The translations under genes and the position numbers were made by a program. Shown one piece after another: positions 1-7,763 of a DNA stretch of 64,000 bases. The stretch covers positions 519,036 through 583,035 of the forward strand of contig NJBN01000002.1 in NCBI GenBank assembly GCA_005223185.1. Reading direction: 5' to 3'. Positions within the stretch are counted from its first letter, which is position 1. Each line of letters begins with the position of its first letter. The notes beneath the pieces are model-generated. The model did not search any database. It saw only the letters and a list, made by a program, of their open reading frames with translations, and had not been told where the DNA came from. Source of the stretch: a candidate division LCP-89 bacterium B3_LCP. Lineage in GTDB: Bacteria > Electryoneota > B3-LCP.

Positions 1-292
1 GTTTCTTATTATCCAATCGCTTTTTCCTCACATAAGCGGGAATTCTGGTGGGAACACGCAATTTGGCAGGACGATGGCGCTCTCGAAGCTTCTTCAGCAG
101 GCGCTCTAAAGCTAACTGACGATTGCGGTATTGGGAGCGATGTTCCCTGGCGATGGCAGTTATCCCTGTAGGTACATGGATAGCCTTGACGCCAGTTGCA
201 CTCCTGTTGGCGTGCTGTCCACCGGGCCCACCGGTAGTGAATGATTCATAACGGATATTATTCTTGATATCCGCAAGGTCAATTGAGTACAC
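1..292 (-). CDS. Peptide chain release factor-like protein (class I RF domain), C-terminus cut off by the window edge
   Basis: Minus-strand reading gives a protein beginning VYSIDLADIKNN and containing TTGGPGGQHANR about 20 residues in. GGQ is the tripeptide that places class I release factors in the ribosomal peptidyl transferase centre to hydrolyse peptidyl-tRNA. The GGPGGQH..R block followed by a basic helix (HRSQYRNRQLALERLLKKL) resembles stand-alone RF-domain proteins (PrfH or ArfB/YaeJ type), not full RF1/RF2, because the GGQ lies near the N-terminus with no codon-recognition domain before it. The start is GTG at 292; an in-frame TAG lies three codons upstream, so no longer N-terminus is possible. 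The 3' end is outside the window. PrfH versus ArfB cannot be decided without the missing tail. Confidence 0.85.
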   Translation of the reverse strand, partial: MYSIDLADIKNNIRYESFTTGGPGGQHANRSATGVKAIHVPTGITAIAREHRSQYRNRQLALERLLKKLRERHRPAKLRVPTRIPAYVRKKRLDNKK

Positions 293-359
293 GATCCTCT
301 AACCGCAAAGTTGGGAAACCAACCTCTGAAAGAAAGCAGATTAACAGTAAATACGCCGC

Positions 360-932
360 TTAGTACTGTTTAATAGTATCGATCAACGGAGTATCTAAGA
401 TAATTCTCTCGTCAGCTTCACGCTCAAGGTCCAAACCTCTAGGCATCTTGGGGCAGTATGCTAAATGAACGACCACGGATTCGTTTTTAGCGATGCGGGC
501 AGCAGGACTGAAGTCATCATCAGCCGCTAAGAGTACAGCATGCTGAATTTCCTTGCGAGCAGCTAAGGATATCAGGTCAATTGACAACTGCACGTCGACC
601 CCTTTCTGCACGTAGTCCGCGTTACCATGATCGTCGTAAACGCGCATCACTTTGCCTTTGCGAACTTCGAATCTTGGGTGAAATTCGAGTGCTTTCAAGA
701 AGCGGTGCTTGTTGTCGAAGCGTTCTCGATCTTGAGGTGTGGGGGTTGTGGGTAAGTAGGGGAGAGCTCCGTAATAGTATGTTCGCAATAAAGCTATCTC
801 TTCTGACGAAGTTTCACGAGCTTGACGCCAGAGGAATTCCGATAGCTTTTTAAAGTCAATTCTTACGTTAGATAAACGAATTTCACGAACTTTTTCAAGA
901 TACTCTCCATCGATGAAGATTGCACAGCGCAC
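360..932 (-). CDS. NYN-domain (PIN-like) putative ribonuclease, LabA/DUF88 family
   Basis: The 190-residue protein has the NYN pattern: an acidic first strand (AIFIDGEYL, residues 4-12), a central KGVDVQLSIDL block (about 110-120) and LLAADDDFSP (about 134-143). These place the conserved aspartates of the PIN-like metal site, so a single-domain RNase of the LabA/DUF88 type is expected; the substrate cannot be told. The start is GTG at 932, preceded by GAGGT at a 6-base spacing. It lies about 70 bp downstream of the RF-like gene on the opposite side of the direction of transcription, that is, it is transcribed towards it, so the two could be cotranscribed and both act on RNA or translation. 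No extra RNA-binding domain is visible. Confidence 0.8.
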   Translation of the reverse strand: MRCAIFIDGEYLEKVREIRLSNVRIDFKKLSEFLWRQARETSSEEIALLRTYYYGALPYLPTTPTPQDRERFDNKHRFLKALEFHPRFEVRKGKVMRVYDDHGNADYVQKGVDVQLSIDLISLAARKEIQHAVLLAADDDFSPAARIAKNESVVVHLAYCPKMPRGLDLEREADERIILDTPLIDTIKQY

Positions 933-1032
933 GATTTTACCTCATAATATGTGTACATCCGGGCATTCCAATAGCATTAATAGCATCCCGGATTTGAGTA
1001 ATTTCAATAACTTCAATCTGTAAACTTGGTAC

Positions 1033-1066
1033 GATAAGCACAGGCAATAGTTTGCCTGTGCTTATC
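1033..1066. repeat. Perfect 15-bp inverted repeat
   Basis: GATAAGCACAGGCAA and its exact reverse complement are separated by a 4-base loop (TAGT). It lies between the NYN gene and tRNA-Pro. It could act as a transcription terminator or processing stem, but neither strand has a clear T-tract right after the stem, so the terminator role is uncertain. Confidence 0.7.
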
Positions 1067-1074
1067 ATTAGTGT

Positions 1075-1128
1075 TTTGTCGGGGCGACTGGATTTTCCCA
1101 TAGGGACTCCTATGGAGGAACCAGCGAC
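1075..1128 (-). pseudogene. Partial, disrupted copy of the tRNA-Pro 3' half
   Basis: Bases 1075-1095 are identical to 1135-1155, which hold the acceptor 3' strand and part of the T arm of the adjacent tRNA-Pro. Bases 1118-1128 then match 1156-1166, the rest of the T stem. Between the two matching blocks, where the T loop should be, sit about 20 inserted bases that form their own hairpin (CCATAGG, 4-base loop, CCTATGG at 1098-1115). This is a tandem partial tRNA copy broken by a small palindrome and not a functional tRNA. Confidence 0.75.
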
Positions 1129-1138
1129 CTCATGTTTG

Positions 1139-1212
1139 TCGGGGCGACTGGATTTGAACCAGCGACTCCATACTCCCGAAGCATGTGCGCTACCGGACTG
1201 CGCTACGCCCCG
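1139..1212 (-). tRNA. tRNA-Pro (anticodon CGG)
   Basis: Read on the minus strand, the 7-bp acceptor stem CGGGGCG pairs with CGCCCCG, followed by discriminator A. The anticodon stem CATGC/GTATG encloses the loop TTCGGGA, giving anticodon CGG (codon CCG). The T arm carries GGTTCAAATCC. The CCA end is not encoded, so it must be added after transcription. A disrupted copy of its 3' half lies directly downstream. Confidence 0.93.
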
Positions 1213-1342
1213 AAATGAAAGTATGAATTATGAAGTATTAATTATAAATAAACAAAATCTGAAAGAATAAATATAACATAATAATCTGACGCAAGCAAGG
1301 ACGATCTATCGCTAACACTCATTGGCATTATGCAATATCAGC

Positions 1343-1849
1343 TTAATGAACCCCCAACAACGCTTTTGTTGCTGTAGATCCACCTACCACCACGCTGGTT
1401 ACTATGATACCTGCTAACAGTATCCCTAAAGTGATAATTGGCAGAGATAACCGGAATCTGACTCCGAAGACGAATGCCGCCAGAGCGCCCGTCCAGGCTC
1501 CTGTGCCGGGAAGGGGCGTTGCTACAAATAACAGTAATCCTAATGCTTCATAACGCTCTATCAATTTCCCCTTGCGCCTGGTGCGAGCGAACAACCAGTT
1601 AAAGAACTTATCGAAGATCACCCAGCGGCGCAGGTAATTCGCTGATGGTTCCAGCAGCAGTAAGATCGGTATTACCGGTATGAAATTACCTATTACCGAC
1701 CACACGAAAGCCCCCTGCCAACTCATTCCTCCAGCTAAGATAGCCCAGGGAATCGAGCCGCGCAGTTCCAGAATAGGCAGTGAAGCCAGACTTAACGCAA
1801 TCCAATGTGAAGGAATCCCTGAGAAAAACGCTGCAACCTGTTCAGCCAT
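1343..1849 (-). CDS. Small multidrug export protein family (COG2426) membrane protein
   Basis: This 168-residue, very hydrophobic protein has about four membrane segments (near residues 13-37, 45-65, 98-125 and 135-158). The ELRGSIPWAI block near residue 28 and the VATPLPGTGAWTGALAA block near residue 108 are hallmarks of the Sm_multidrug_ex family. Its name comes from weak export phenotypes; the real substrate is unknown. The start codon overlaps the end of pcm by 8 bp, so it is probably the last gene of the glycosyltransferase-pcm transcript. Confidence 0.8.
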   Translation of the reverse strand: MAEQVAAFFSGIPSHWIALSLASLPILELRGSIPWAILAGGMSWQGAFVWSVIGNFIPVIPILLLLEPSANYLRRWVIFDKFFNWLFARTRRKGKLIERYEALGLLLFVATPLPGTGAWTGALAAFVFGVRFRLSLPIITLGILLAGIIVTSVVVGGSTATKALLGVH

Positions 1850-2513
1850 TTGCTGACCAACCTTCCCGCCCTATTAATGGGACGAAAACGCATCCACCTG
1901 CGTTGCGGCTTTCGTATCCCGTTTCGTGGCGATTTATAACCATCAGATCCTGTCTATACCTATCCCCGACGGGGACTACCATGATACCTCCGTCAGCCAA
2001 TTGCCTCTTCAACGAATCGGGCACGTCCGGTGATCCTGCTGTAACGATGATTCGATCATAAGGTGCGAATTCATCCCAGCCAATGGTGCCGTCTCCGTAG
2101 CGCAATAACACGTTTGAATATCCTAACTTTTCCAGTACTTTTCGTGCTTGCTGCGATAAGTTATAGGATCGTTCAATCGTGAAGACTTTTCCGGCAAGTT
2201 CTGCCAATATTGCTGTTTGATAGCCTGAACCGGTTCCTATCTCCAGCACCTTTTCAGTCCCCTGAAGGTTGAGTTCCTGAGTCATAAGGGCTACCATAAA
2301 GGGTTGGCTGATAGTTTGTCCATCACCTATCGGCAGAGGAGAATCGTCATAAGCTCGGCTTTGCAGCGCTTCGCTGATGAATGATTCCCGGCGAACTTCA
2401 CCCATGACCCTGAGAACGCGCTGGTCGCTTATCTGACGGCTTTCCAACTGTTCGACTATCATCCGCTGGCGGGCTCGCCCTACACCTCTAATTTCACTGT
2501 TGGAATTATTCAT
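1842..2513 (-). CDS. pcm: Protein-L-isoaspartate O-methyltransferase
   Basis: This is a SAM-dependent enzyme that methylates L-isoaspartyl residues in aged proteins so that they can revert to aspartate. The sequence has the PCMT signature: substrate-side DDSPLPIGDGQTISQPFMVA, then motif I VLEIGTGSGYQTAIL, then PYDRIIVTAG. The length of about 223 residues is normal for the family. I chose ATG at 2513; a TTG at 2528 would add five residues. It overlaps the end of the upstream glycosyltransferase gene and the start of the downstream exporter gene, so the three genes are translationally packed. Confidence 0.9.
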   Translation of the reverse strand: MNNSNSEIRGVGRARQRMIVEQLESRQISDQRVLRVMGEVRRESFISEALQSRAYDDSPLPIGDGQTISQPFMVALMTQELNLQGTEKVLEIGTGSGYQTAILAELAGKVFTIERSYNLSQQARKVLEKLGYSNVLLRYGDGTIGWDEFAPYDRIIVTAGSPDVPDSLKRQLADGGIMVVPVGDRYRQDLMVINRHETGYESRNAGGCVFVPLIGREGWSANG

Positions 2514-3183
2514 AAAACGAACGAGCAAATAGCTTTAAGAATCGGATCGTTTCCGGTACTTTTCTTAGATAACTGGTTTCACCCTGGTAAACCGCGAGGA
2601 TAGGAATCCAGCCGATTCTGTAGTTAGTTTTCCAGGAACGCAAGATCATCTCAACTTCAATCTCGTAACTCTCTGATTTCAAATTCAGCGGTTTCAACAT
2701 ACTGGTTCTGACTGCTCGGTAGCCACACTGGATGTCCGGTAAATTCAATCCCGTTCGCCAGGAGAGCAGTAGAGAACTGGTATGGTTGGAAAATCGCCTT
2801 AATAAAGGCATGTCACCCTGATCATGAGATCTGTTACCAATAATCAGATCACACATATCGCGAGAAGCTTCCTTCTGAAATGCGGGTATCATTTTAGGGT
2901 CGTGCTGACCATCAGAATCCAGGCAGATGACCCAATCAGAATCCTGTACTACAGAATGCATGAACGCCTCCCGCAAAGCCGTCCCTTTGCCGCCGTTGGT
3001 CAATCGTTGTTGCAGAACAGCACCAGTCTCTTCAACCAGTTTTCCGGTATCATCCTCCGAACCATCATCAACTACCAGAATGCGGTTCTCCTGGATATAC
3101 GCTGATACTCCGCTTACGACCTCTTGTATGGTGTCAGCGGCATTGAAGGCGGGTATAACTGCAGACCAACGATTCGGCTTCAT
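2506..3183 (-). CDS. Family 2 glycosyltransferase (polyprenyl-phosphate sugar transferase-like)
   Basis: This 225-residue cytoplasmic GT-A fold protein starts with AVIPAFNAADTIQEV, followed by ILVVDDGSEDDTG, the nucleotide-sugar site, and CLDSDGQHDP, the DxD-type metal site. It resembles DPM1/DpgA-like enzymes that transfer a sugar from a nucleotide donor to a lipid phosphate, but no C-terminal membrane segments are present, so the acceptor is unclear. It is the first gene of a short operon with pcm and the COG2426 protein and has its own promoter immediately upstream. Confidence 0.82.
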   Translation of the reverse strand: MKPNRWSAVIPAFNAADTIQEVVSGVSAYIQENRILVVDDGSEDDTGKLVEETGAVLQQRLTNGGKGTALREAFMHSVVQDSDWVICLDSDGQHDPKMIPAFQKEASRDMCDLIIGNRSHDQGDMPLLRRFSNHTSSLLLSWRTGLNLPDIQCGYRAVRTSMLKPLNLKSESYEIEVEMILRSWKTNYRIGWIPILAVYQGETSYLRKVPETIRFLKLFARSFYE

Positions 3184-3199
3184 CTTATTAAAAGATTAA

Positions 3200-3228
3200 A
3201 ATGTACAAAAATTATTGGCACTTGTCAA
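3200..3228 (-). promoter_or_regulatory. Sigma-70-type promoter for the glycosyltransferase-pcm operon
   Basis: Minus strand: TTGACA (3223-3228), exactly 17 bp, TACATT (3200-3205), 17 bp upstream of the gene start. Confidence 0.75.
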
Positions 3229-3262
3229 GTCGTTTCCGCAGAATACGGCAATTTCATATCGC

Positions 3263-4270
3263 TCATTTGGAGAATTTACCAATATCCTGATCGCTGTAAA
3301 CCTGATCTATAATGGTTTGATTGATTAAACCCTCTTCACCAGGGATGGGCGCCGGGTTATCTTCCTGAATGGAAGCGGAGAACGCCTCGATCATCCGCGA
3401 ATATGAATTTCCTGTATTCAAGGGAATTCCTTCGTAGCTGCCATTCCTTTCGACTTTTACCAATACGTCCTTTTCAGGCAGTGTGAAAGGCTCAACTAGT
3501 GCTCTGCCAGCGCTGCCCTGAATTTCCAACCTGCTGTAATAAGGACTCTTATATGAACAGAGGATACTTCCCAGCGCTCCGGATGCGAATCTAAGATTAA
3601 CCTGGGTTGATTCTTCAATCCGGTTTTGGGATTTTGGAGGATCAAGCATGCTTTGGACTTCAACAATTTCACCCAGGAGAAAGCGAAGCGTATCCAGGCA
3701 GTGAACACCTATATCGATCATTGCGCCACCGCCAGCCAAATGCGGATCATAAAGCCAACTCCTGGGCGACTTCGATCCATCGTAAGTAAAAACAGTGCTG
3801 CCCGACACCACCTCACCCAGTTGACCGCTGCTGCTGATCCGTTTTATTTCCAGAATTGCCTCTGAATAGCGCAGGTTATGTGCAACCATGAGTTTCACGT
3901 TAGCTTTGTTGCACGATTCGACAATTCTCAAACAACTTTCAGCAGTAATGGACAGCGGTTTCTCACATAGCACATGTTTTCCAGCTTTAGCCGCTGCGAT
4001 CACATGAGCTTCGTGCATATTATTGGCGCTGGTAACGTAAACAGCATCGACGCCGGGATGCTTCAACAAATCTGATAGATCACCGTAACCAGCCGGAATA
4101 CCATATTTCTGCGCTTCAGCCTCTGCTTCCGATTTGGATCTCTTCCAAATAGCAGATATTCTTGCATTATTAGTCTGTCGAAATGCGGGGATCAAGCGAT
4201 TTTGACAGAAACGACCGAATCCCACCAGACCGAAGCCGATAACGTTTGAGGAATCTGATTTCGCAATCAT
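3263..4270 (-). CDS. Gfo/Idh/MocA family NAD(P)-dependent oxidoreductase
   Basis: This 335-residue protein has an N-terminal Rossmann fold (GFGLVGFGRFCQNRLIPAF, residues 12-30), the family motif CEKPLSI near residue 100, and the C-terminal alpha/beta substrate domain with GGAMIDIGVHCLDTLRFLLG, which holds the conserved D and H of this family. Such enzymes oxidise or reduce sugars or inositols; the substrate cannot be read from sequence. The gene follows the PEGA protein gene by 7 bp, so the two are probably cotranscribed. No good Shine-Dalgarno sequence is seen before the ATG, which fits translational coupling. Confidence 0.88.
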   Translation of the reverse strand: MIAKSDSSNVIGFGLVGFGRFCQNRLIPAFRQTNNARISAIWKRSKSEAEAEAQKYGIPAGYGDLSDLLKHPGVDAVYVTSANNMHEAHVIAAAKAGKHVLCEKPLSITAESCLRIVESCNKANVKLMVAHNLRYSEAILEIKRISSSGQLGEVVSGSTVFTYDGSKSPRSWLYDPHLAGGGAMIDIGVHCLDTLRFLLGEIVEVQSMLDPPKSQNRIEESTQVNLRFASGALGSILCSYKSPYYSRLEIQGSAGRALVEPFTLPEKDVLVKVERNGSYEGIPLNTGNSYSRMIEAFSASIQEDNPAPIPGEEGLINQTIIDQVYSDQDIGKFSK

Positions 4271-4277
4271 TTTATAA

Positions 4278-5528
4278 TCAGAGGAGCACTATTTTCTGCA
4301 GATAAAAGAAGCAGCGGCTGGATCCTGAAGCTTGAATTTGGATTTGATTTTTTCCTGAAAGAAGGTAGGAATTGACAGCCAGCGTATTTACGTCAGGAAT
4401 GCGGCTTTTTCCTACGATAGCTGCTGGGTGGTAAGCTGTAACGACCTGCCGGTCGTTCACCTTTACGTCCACCAAAGCCTGTCCTGAAATGACGAAGGGG
4501 TATTTCTTATCTGAAGCGAATCCGAATATCTGCAGTTCTAATGCTTTATTACCATCCCAGTTTTCAGGAAGGTCGAAGTTTATCTCTATGACATCTGAAC
4601 CAGGCGGATTCCTGTTGGAATACGCATAGCCAATCTCCCATACGAACGCACCGATTTCATCGACGTATTTAATTCCCGGACCGATGATTGGATCATCATA
4701 AGTATACGAATTATCGATGTAGTATCCTGAGCGCACTTCGCATTTCTGAGTAATCAATCGCCCAGATTGATCTAAATTACAGGTGATATAAATCAGCGGT
4801 AAATAGAGTCCTTCTAAATTTGCATACGGCCATGATCCTGTCAGAGATGCTTTTTGTGGCTGCGGCGTTCGATAGCCTTCCACCTCCCCGAAACGAATAA
4901 TCAGTTCACCTAAGGACAGATCAGGCATGACAACTTTGCCGATCCCCTTGAAAATGTCATCCACAAAAATCCCACCTTGAATAGGATATGTGTTCACCTT
5001 CAAAGTTCCTCGCTGCTCGCTCGTCTCTAATTCTTTGGCGCTGACTGCAATATCTTCTTCCTTAGCTTCATCCGATCTCGTATTTGTCTCCGGGGAAAAC
5101 TTTTTCTGTTGTGCAAGAGGCTTAACAACGGGTGGCTTCTTGCTTTTAGGGATTTCAACTTCCGGAGGAATGGGTTCAAGTTGAAATGACAATTCTATCG
5201 TCTTACCGGCGGCAACTTCTACAATATCTTCTGAAGGAATAGGATGGTATCCGGCTAAGTGTACGGTAATTGTGTATGTATCAGGGCGCAGGTTTCTTAT
5301 TTTTGTGCCCACCATGGTATTGGTAACTGACCCGTTGATAACCACATAGGCGTCTTCGTGATCAGCCTGAACCAGAAGAGTGCATTTTCGCTCACTTATG
5401 AGTATCACAGACACTATAAGTGCGATTACGACAAGAATAATCGTAACTGTATAGGCGTAGAGCGTTTTTCTGCGGTGAGTGATGAGGGCTTGGTCGCGTC
5501 CTATACCGGTATGGTGCGGTTTTAACAT
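4278..5528 (-). CDS. Membrane-anchored PEGA-domain protein
   Basis: This 416-residue protein has a short cytoplasmic N-terminus, one membrane segment (about residues 26-48) and an extracytoplasmic remainder. Two PEGA-like beta domains are visible: one near residues 50-115 (DAYVVINGSVTNTMVGTK and GYHPI, the pattern of this surface-layer-associated domain) and one near 170-225 (GGIFVDDIFKGIGK). A Pro/Lys-rich linker with acidic residues lies between them. The C-terminal 180 residues look like a beta sandwich of unknown role. PEGA domains are thought to bind surface structures; a more exact function is not supported. Confidence 0.72.
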   Translation of the reverse strand: MLKPHHTGIGRDQALITHRRKTLYAYTVTIILVVIALIVSVILISERKCTLLVQADHEDAYVVINGSVTNTMVGTKIRNLRPDTYTITVHLAGYHPIPSEDIVEVAAGKTIELSFQLEPIPPEVEIPKSKKPPVVKPLAQQKKFSPETNTRSDEAKEEDIAVSAKELETSEQRGTLKVNTYPIQGGIFVDDIFKGIGKVVMPDLSLGELIIRFGEVEGYRTPQPQKASLTGSWPYANLEGLYLPLIYITCNLDQSGRLITQKCEVRSGYYIDNSYTYDDPIIGPGIKYVDEIGAFVWEIGYAYSNRNPPGSDVIEINFDLPENWDGNKALELQIFGFASDKKYPFVISGQALVDVKVNDRQVVTAYHPAAIVGKSRIPDVNTLAVNSYLLSGKNQIQIQASGSSRCFFYLQKIVLL

Positions 5529-5546
5529 TCCTACTACTGATGGTAT

Positions 5547-6176
5547 TTAAAAATTTAAGCTTAGTGTGAAGCCGTTCGGTGATGGTGTAACTCTGATATT
5601 ATTCTTCAGCGGTACTTTCTCATATTTGGGCGTCAGCCCGATAAGTAAACAGGCAACGGCTCCGGCAACGGAAATCTGCCCTAATGTCTGCTGTCTTGCC
5701 GATTGATTACGCTTGGAAGTGAAATCCATGCCCAATTCTTCCAATACCTGAGAATCTTCATATGCTTTAGCGCTTTTACTTAACTGAGTAACGCCAACAT
5801 ACCCTAAAATAGCCGTTCCCCCTAATAAGGGCCACAAGGGGAATTTAATTACTTTGCGGTATTCACCAGTATCTTGACTTAATAACGGCTGTTGGGAAGT
5901 TACTTCTGGATTGATCTTCTGTTGGGGCACATCTGGTGGCAGCACAGGCGATAGCGAACCGTCATAGAGAACATTCCCTGAATCATCCGTTGCCCGAAAA
6001 ACGTCTCCTATATCTATCAGCTTGACGGTACCATCCGAAAGTTTCAATTCGACTGCAGAGCTGTCCAGGCGCGTTATCGTTCCTGCGAATACATCCCCGT
6101 TCTTCAGGTAGATCATATCAGCTATTGCAGGCAAAGGTATGATTATACATAAAATGACTGTGATGAACCACTTCAT
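5547..6176 (-). CDS. Hypothetical exported/membrane protein with an SH3-like N-terminal barrel
   Basis: I set the start at ATG 6176 because GGGAGGA lies 5 bases upstream and the following 19 residues (MKWFITVILCIIIPLPAIA) form a signal peptide; the reading frame stays open upstream but without a ribosome site. After the signal comes MIYLKNGDVFAGTITRLDSS, a small beta-barrel pattern often seen in exported proteins that sense or bind at the envelope. Two hydrophobic segments follow, near residues 115-133 and 165-183. No family is recognised. It is upstream of and co-directional with the PEGA gene (18 bp gap), so the two may form one envelope unit. Confidence 0.65.
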   Translation of the reverse strand: MKWFITVILCIIIPLPAIADMIYLKNGDVFAGTITRLDSSAVELKLSDGTVKLIDIGDVFRATDDSGNVLYDGSLSPVLPPDVPQQKINPEVTSQQPLLSQDTGEYRKVIKFPLWPLLGGTAILGYVGVTQLSKSAKAYEDSQVLEELGMDFTSKRNQSARQQTLGQISVAGAVACLLIGLTPKYEKVPLKNNIRVTPSPNGFTLSLNF

Positions 6177-6260
6177 AACAGTCCTCCCGATTACGTGGGC
6201 GTGATGCTTGCTACAGTACATTAGATGAACACCATAAGGTGATAAATTCCACAACGTAAT

Positions 6261-6289
6261 AAGTTATGCAGGCGTGATATGAAAGTCAA
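6261..6289 (-). promoter_or_regulatory. Sigma-70-type promoter for the 6176 to 3263 gene group
   Basis: Minus strand: TTGACT (6284-6289), 17 bp, TAACTT (6261-6266). It lies 85 bp upstream of the ATG at 6176. Confidence 0.6.
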
Positions 6290-6383
6290 GGGAAATTGGT
6301 AACTTCCTTGGGGTAAGAGAAATATTGGAAGTTCTATTTGAAGGATACTTATGATAGGGATTTAGCCAGTTCAATCACGATCT

Positions 6384-7763
6384 TCAAACTGGTTGAAGTA
6401 CTTCTTGAGGTTTTATGCCTAACTTATTCATCTTCAGGTAAAAGTTCTGCCGCGGGATTCCCACTGCTTTTGCGGCTGCTGACACGTTATAATCGTTCAT
6501 TTTTAGAGCAGATTCGATGAAATCTCGCTCAAATTCGATCTTTGCCTGATTGTACTCCTGTATTCTGATGTCAGATTTTCTTCTATGCTTACCTTCACGG
6601 ATAATGGCAGGCAGGTCATCAGGCATAATGGAATCGCCGCTGCAGAGTGCCACTGTCCGTTCGATAACATTTTGCAGCTCACGGATATTCCCGGGCCAAT
6701 CGTGGGAATTGAGAAGCTCCATCGATGATGACGATAACTCCTTAACCGGTATGTTCATGCGAGCTGAAGAAATGCGGTTGAAATATTTAGCTAAAGTTTC
6801 TACGTCATCGCCCCTCTCCCGCAAGGGCGGTATATGAATCCTGATTACATTCAAGCGGTAATACAGGTCTTCTCTGAACGAACCGGAATCCACCATTGCT
6901 TTCAGGTCCTGGTGCGTAGCCGCCATCACTCTGCATTTAACCTCCAGATCCTTTTCTCCGCCAATTCTGCGTATCGTTTTATCCTGAAGAACGCGCAATA
7001 GTTTAACCTGCAGGTCAGGAGGCATGTCACCGATCTCATCTAAAAAGATGGTGCCGCCTCCAGCCCTTTCAAAGTATCCCTTTATTCGCTTAATTGCTCC
7101 GGTAAATGCTCCCTTTTCATGCCCGAATAAGAGTGATTCTAATAGGTTTGGTGGAATACCGCCACAATTTATAGCTGTGAAAGGTTTTTTGGTCCCTTTG
7201 GAGAGAAAATGGATGCGTTTCGCTAATACTTCTTTACCAGTACCTGTTTCACCGGTTATTAACACAGTGGTATCTATTGGTGCAACGCGTTCGGCAAGCT
7301 GGAGCACTTTGCTAAATGCCTTGCCACCGATCAGTACCGGTTCCTCTTTAAGTTTTTTCAACTCTGATCTCAGCTCGCGGTTCTCTCGTAACAGATGACG
7401 GTTTGTAAGTATTCTACTGACTGCTATATTCACTATTTCAGGATCGTGGAATGGCTTTTCTATGAAATCTTCGGCGCCCGATTGAATCGCACGAACAGCT
7501 GCGGAAATGGAACCTTTTCCGCTCATAAGCAATACGCTGGTGTCACTCCGAATTGATTTGATCTGTTCTAACAGCTCCAATCCGGAAAGCCCCGGCATTA
7601 CCATGTCCGTCAAGACGACGTCGAATGATGATTTACCGATTGCCTCCAGAGCTTCTTCAGCATTAGTGCAGAGTACGATCTCTCTATGCGGTTTCTCCAG
7701 CGCATGCTGGCAAAGTTCACGGCTCGATCTTTCGTCATCAACTATTAAAATTCTCTCTTTCAT
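6384..7763 (-). CDS. Sigma-54-dependent response regulator, NtrC family
   Basis: Domains in order: receiver (residues about 3-120, with the acidic VDDE pocket and phospho-acceptor Asp in VVLTDMVMPG), AAA+ sigma-54 interaction domain (about 140-370, Walker A GETGTGKE, the GAFTGA loop that contacts sigma-54, Walker B FLDEIGD, arginine region), and a C-terminal Fis-type helix-turn-helix (NVSAAAKAVGIPRQNFY). All functional motifs are intact, so it should activate sigma-54 promoters when phosphorylated. The ATG at 7763 overlaps the kinase stop codon (ATGA), which ties it to that kinase; a TTG five codons upstream is less likely. Target genes are not evident in the window. Confidence 0.95.
   Translation of the reverse strand: MKERILIVDDERSSRELCQHALEKPHREIVLCTNAEEALEAIGKSSFDVVLTDMVMPGLSGLELLEQIKSIRSDTSVLLMSGKGSISAAVRAIQSGAEDFIEKPFHDPEIVNIAVSRILTNRHLLRENRELRSELKKLKEEPVLIGGKAFSKVLQLAERVAPIDTTVLITGETGTGKEVLAKRIHFLSKGTKKPFTAINCGGIPPNLLESLLFGHEKGAFTGAIKRIKGYFERAGGGTIFLDEIGDMPPDLQVKLLRVLQDKTIRRIGGEKDLEVKCRVMAATHQDLKAMVDSGSFREDLYYRLNVIRIHIPPLRERGDDVETLAKYFNRISSARMNIPVKELSSSSMELLNSHDWPGNIRELQNVIERTVALCSGDSIMPDDLPAIIREGKHRRKSDIRIQEYNQAKIEFERDFIESALKMNDYNVSAAAKAVGIPRQNFYLKMNKLGIKPQEVLQPV

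Noticed and set aside
1033-1066. Rho-independent terminator
   Set aside because: The stem is perfect but no T-tract follows on either strand, so it is listed as an inverted repeat only.
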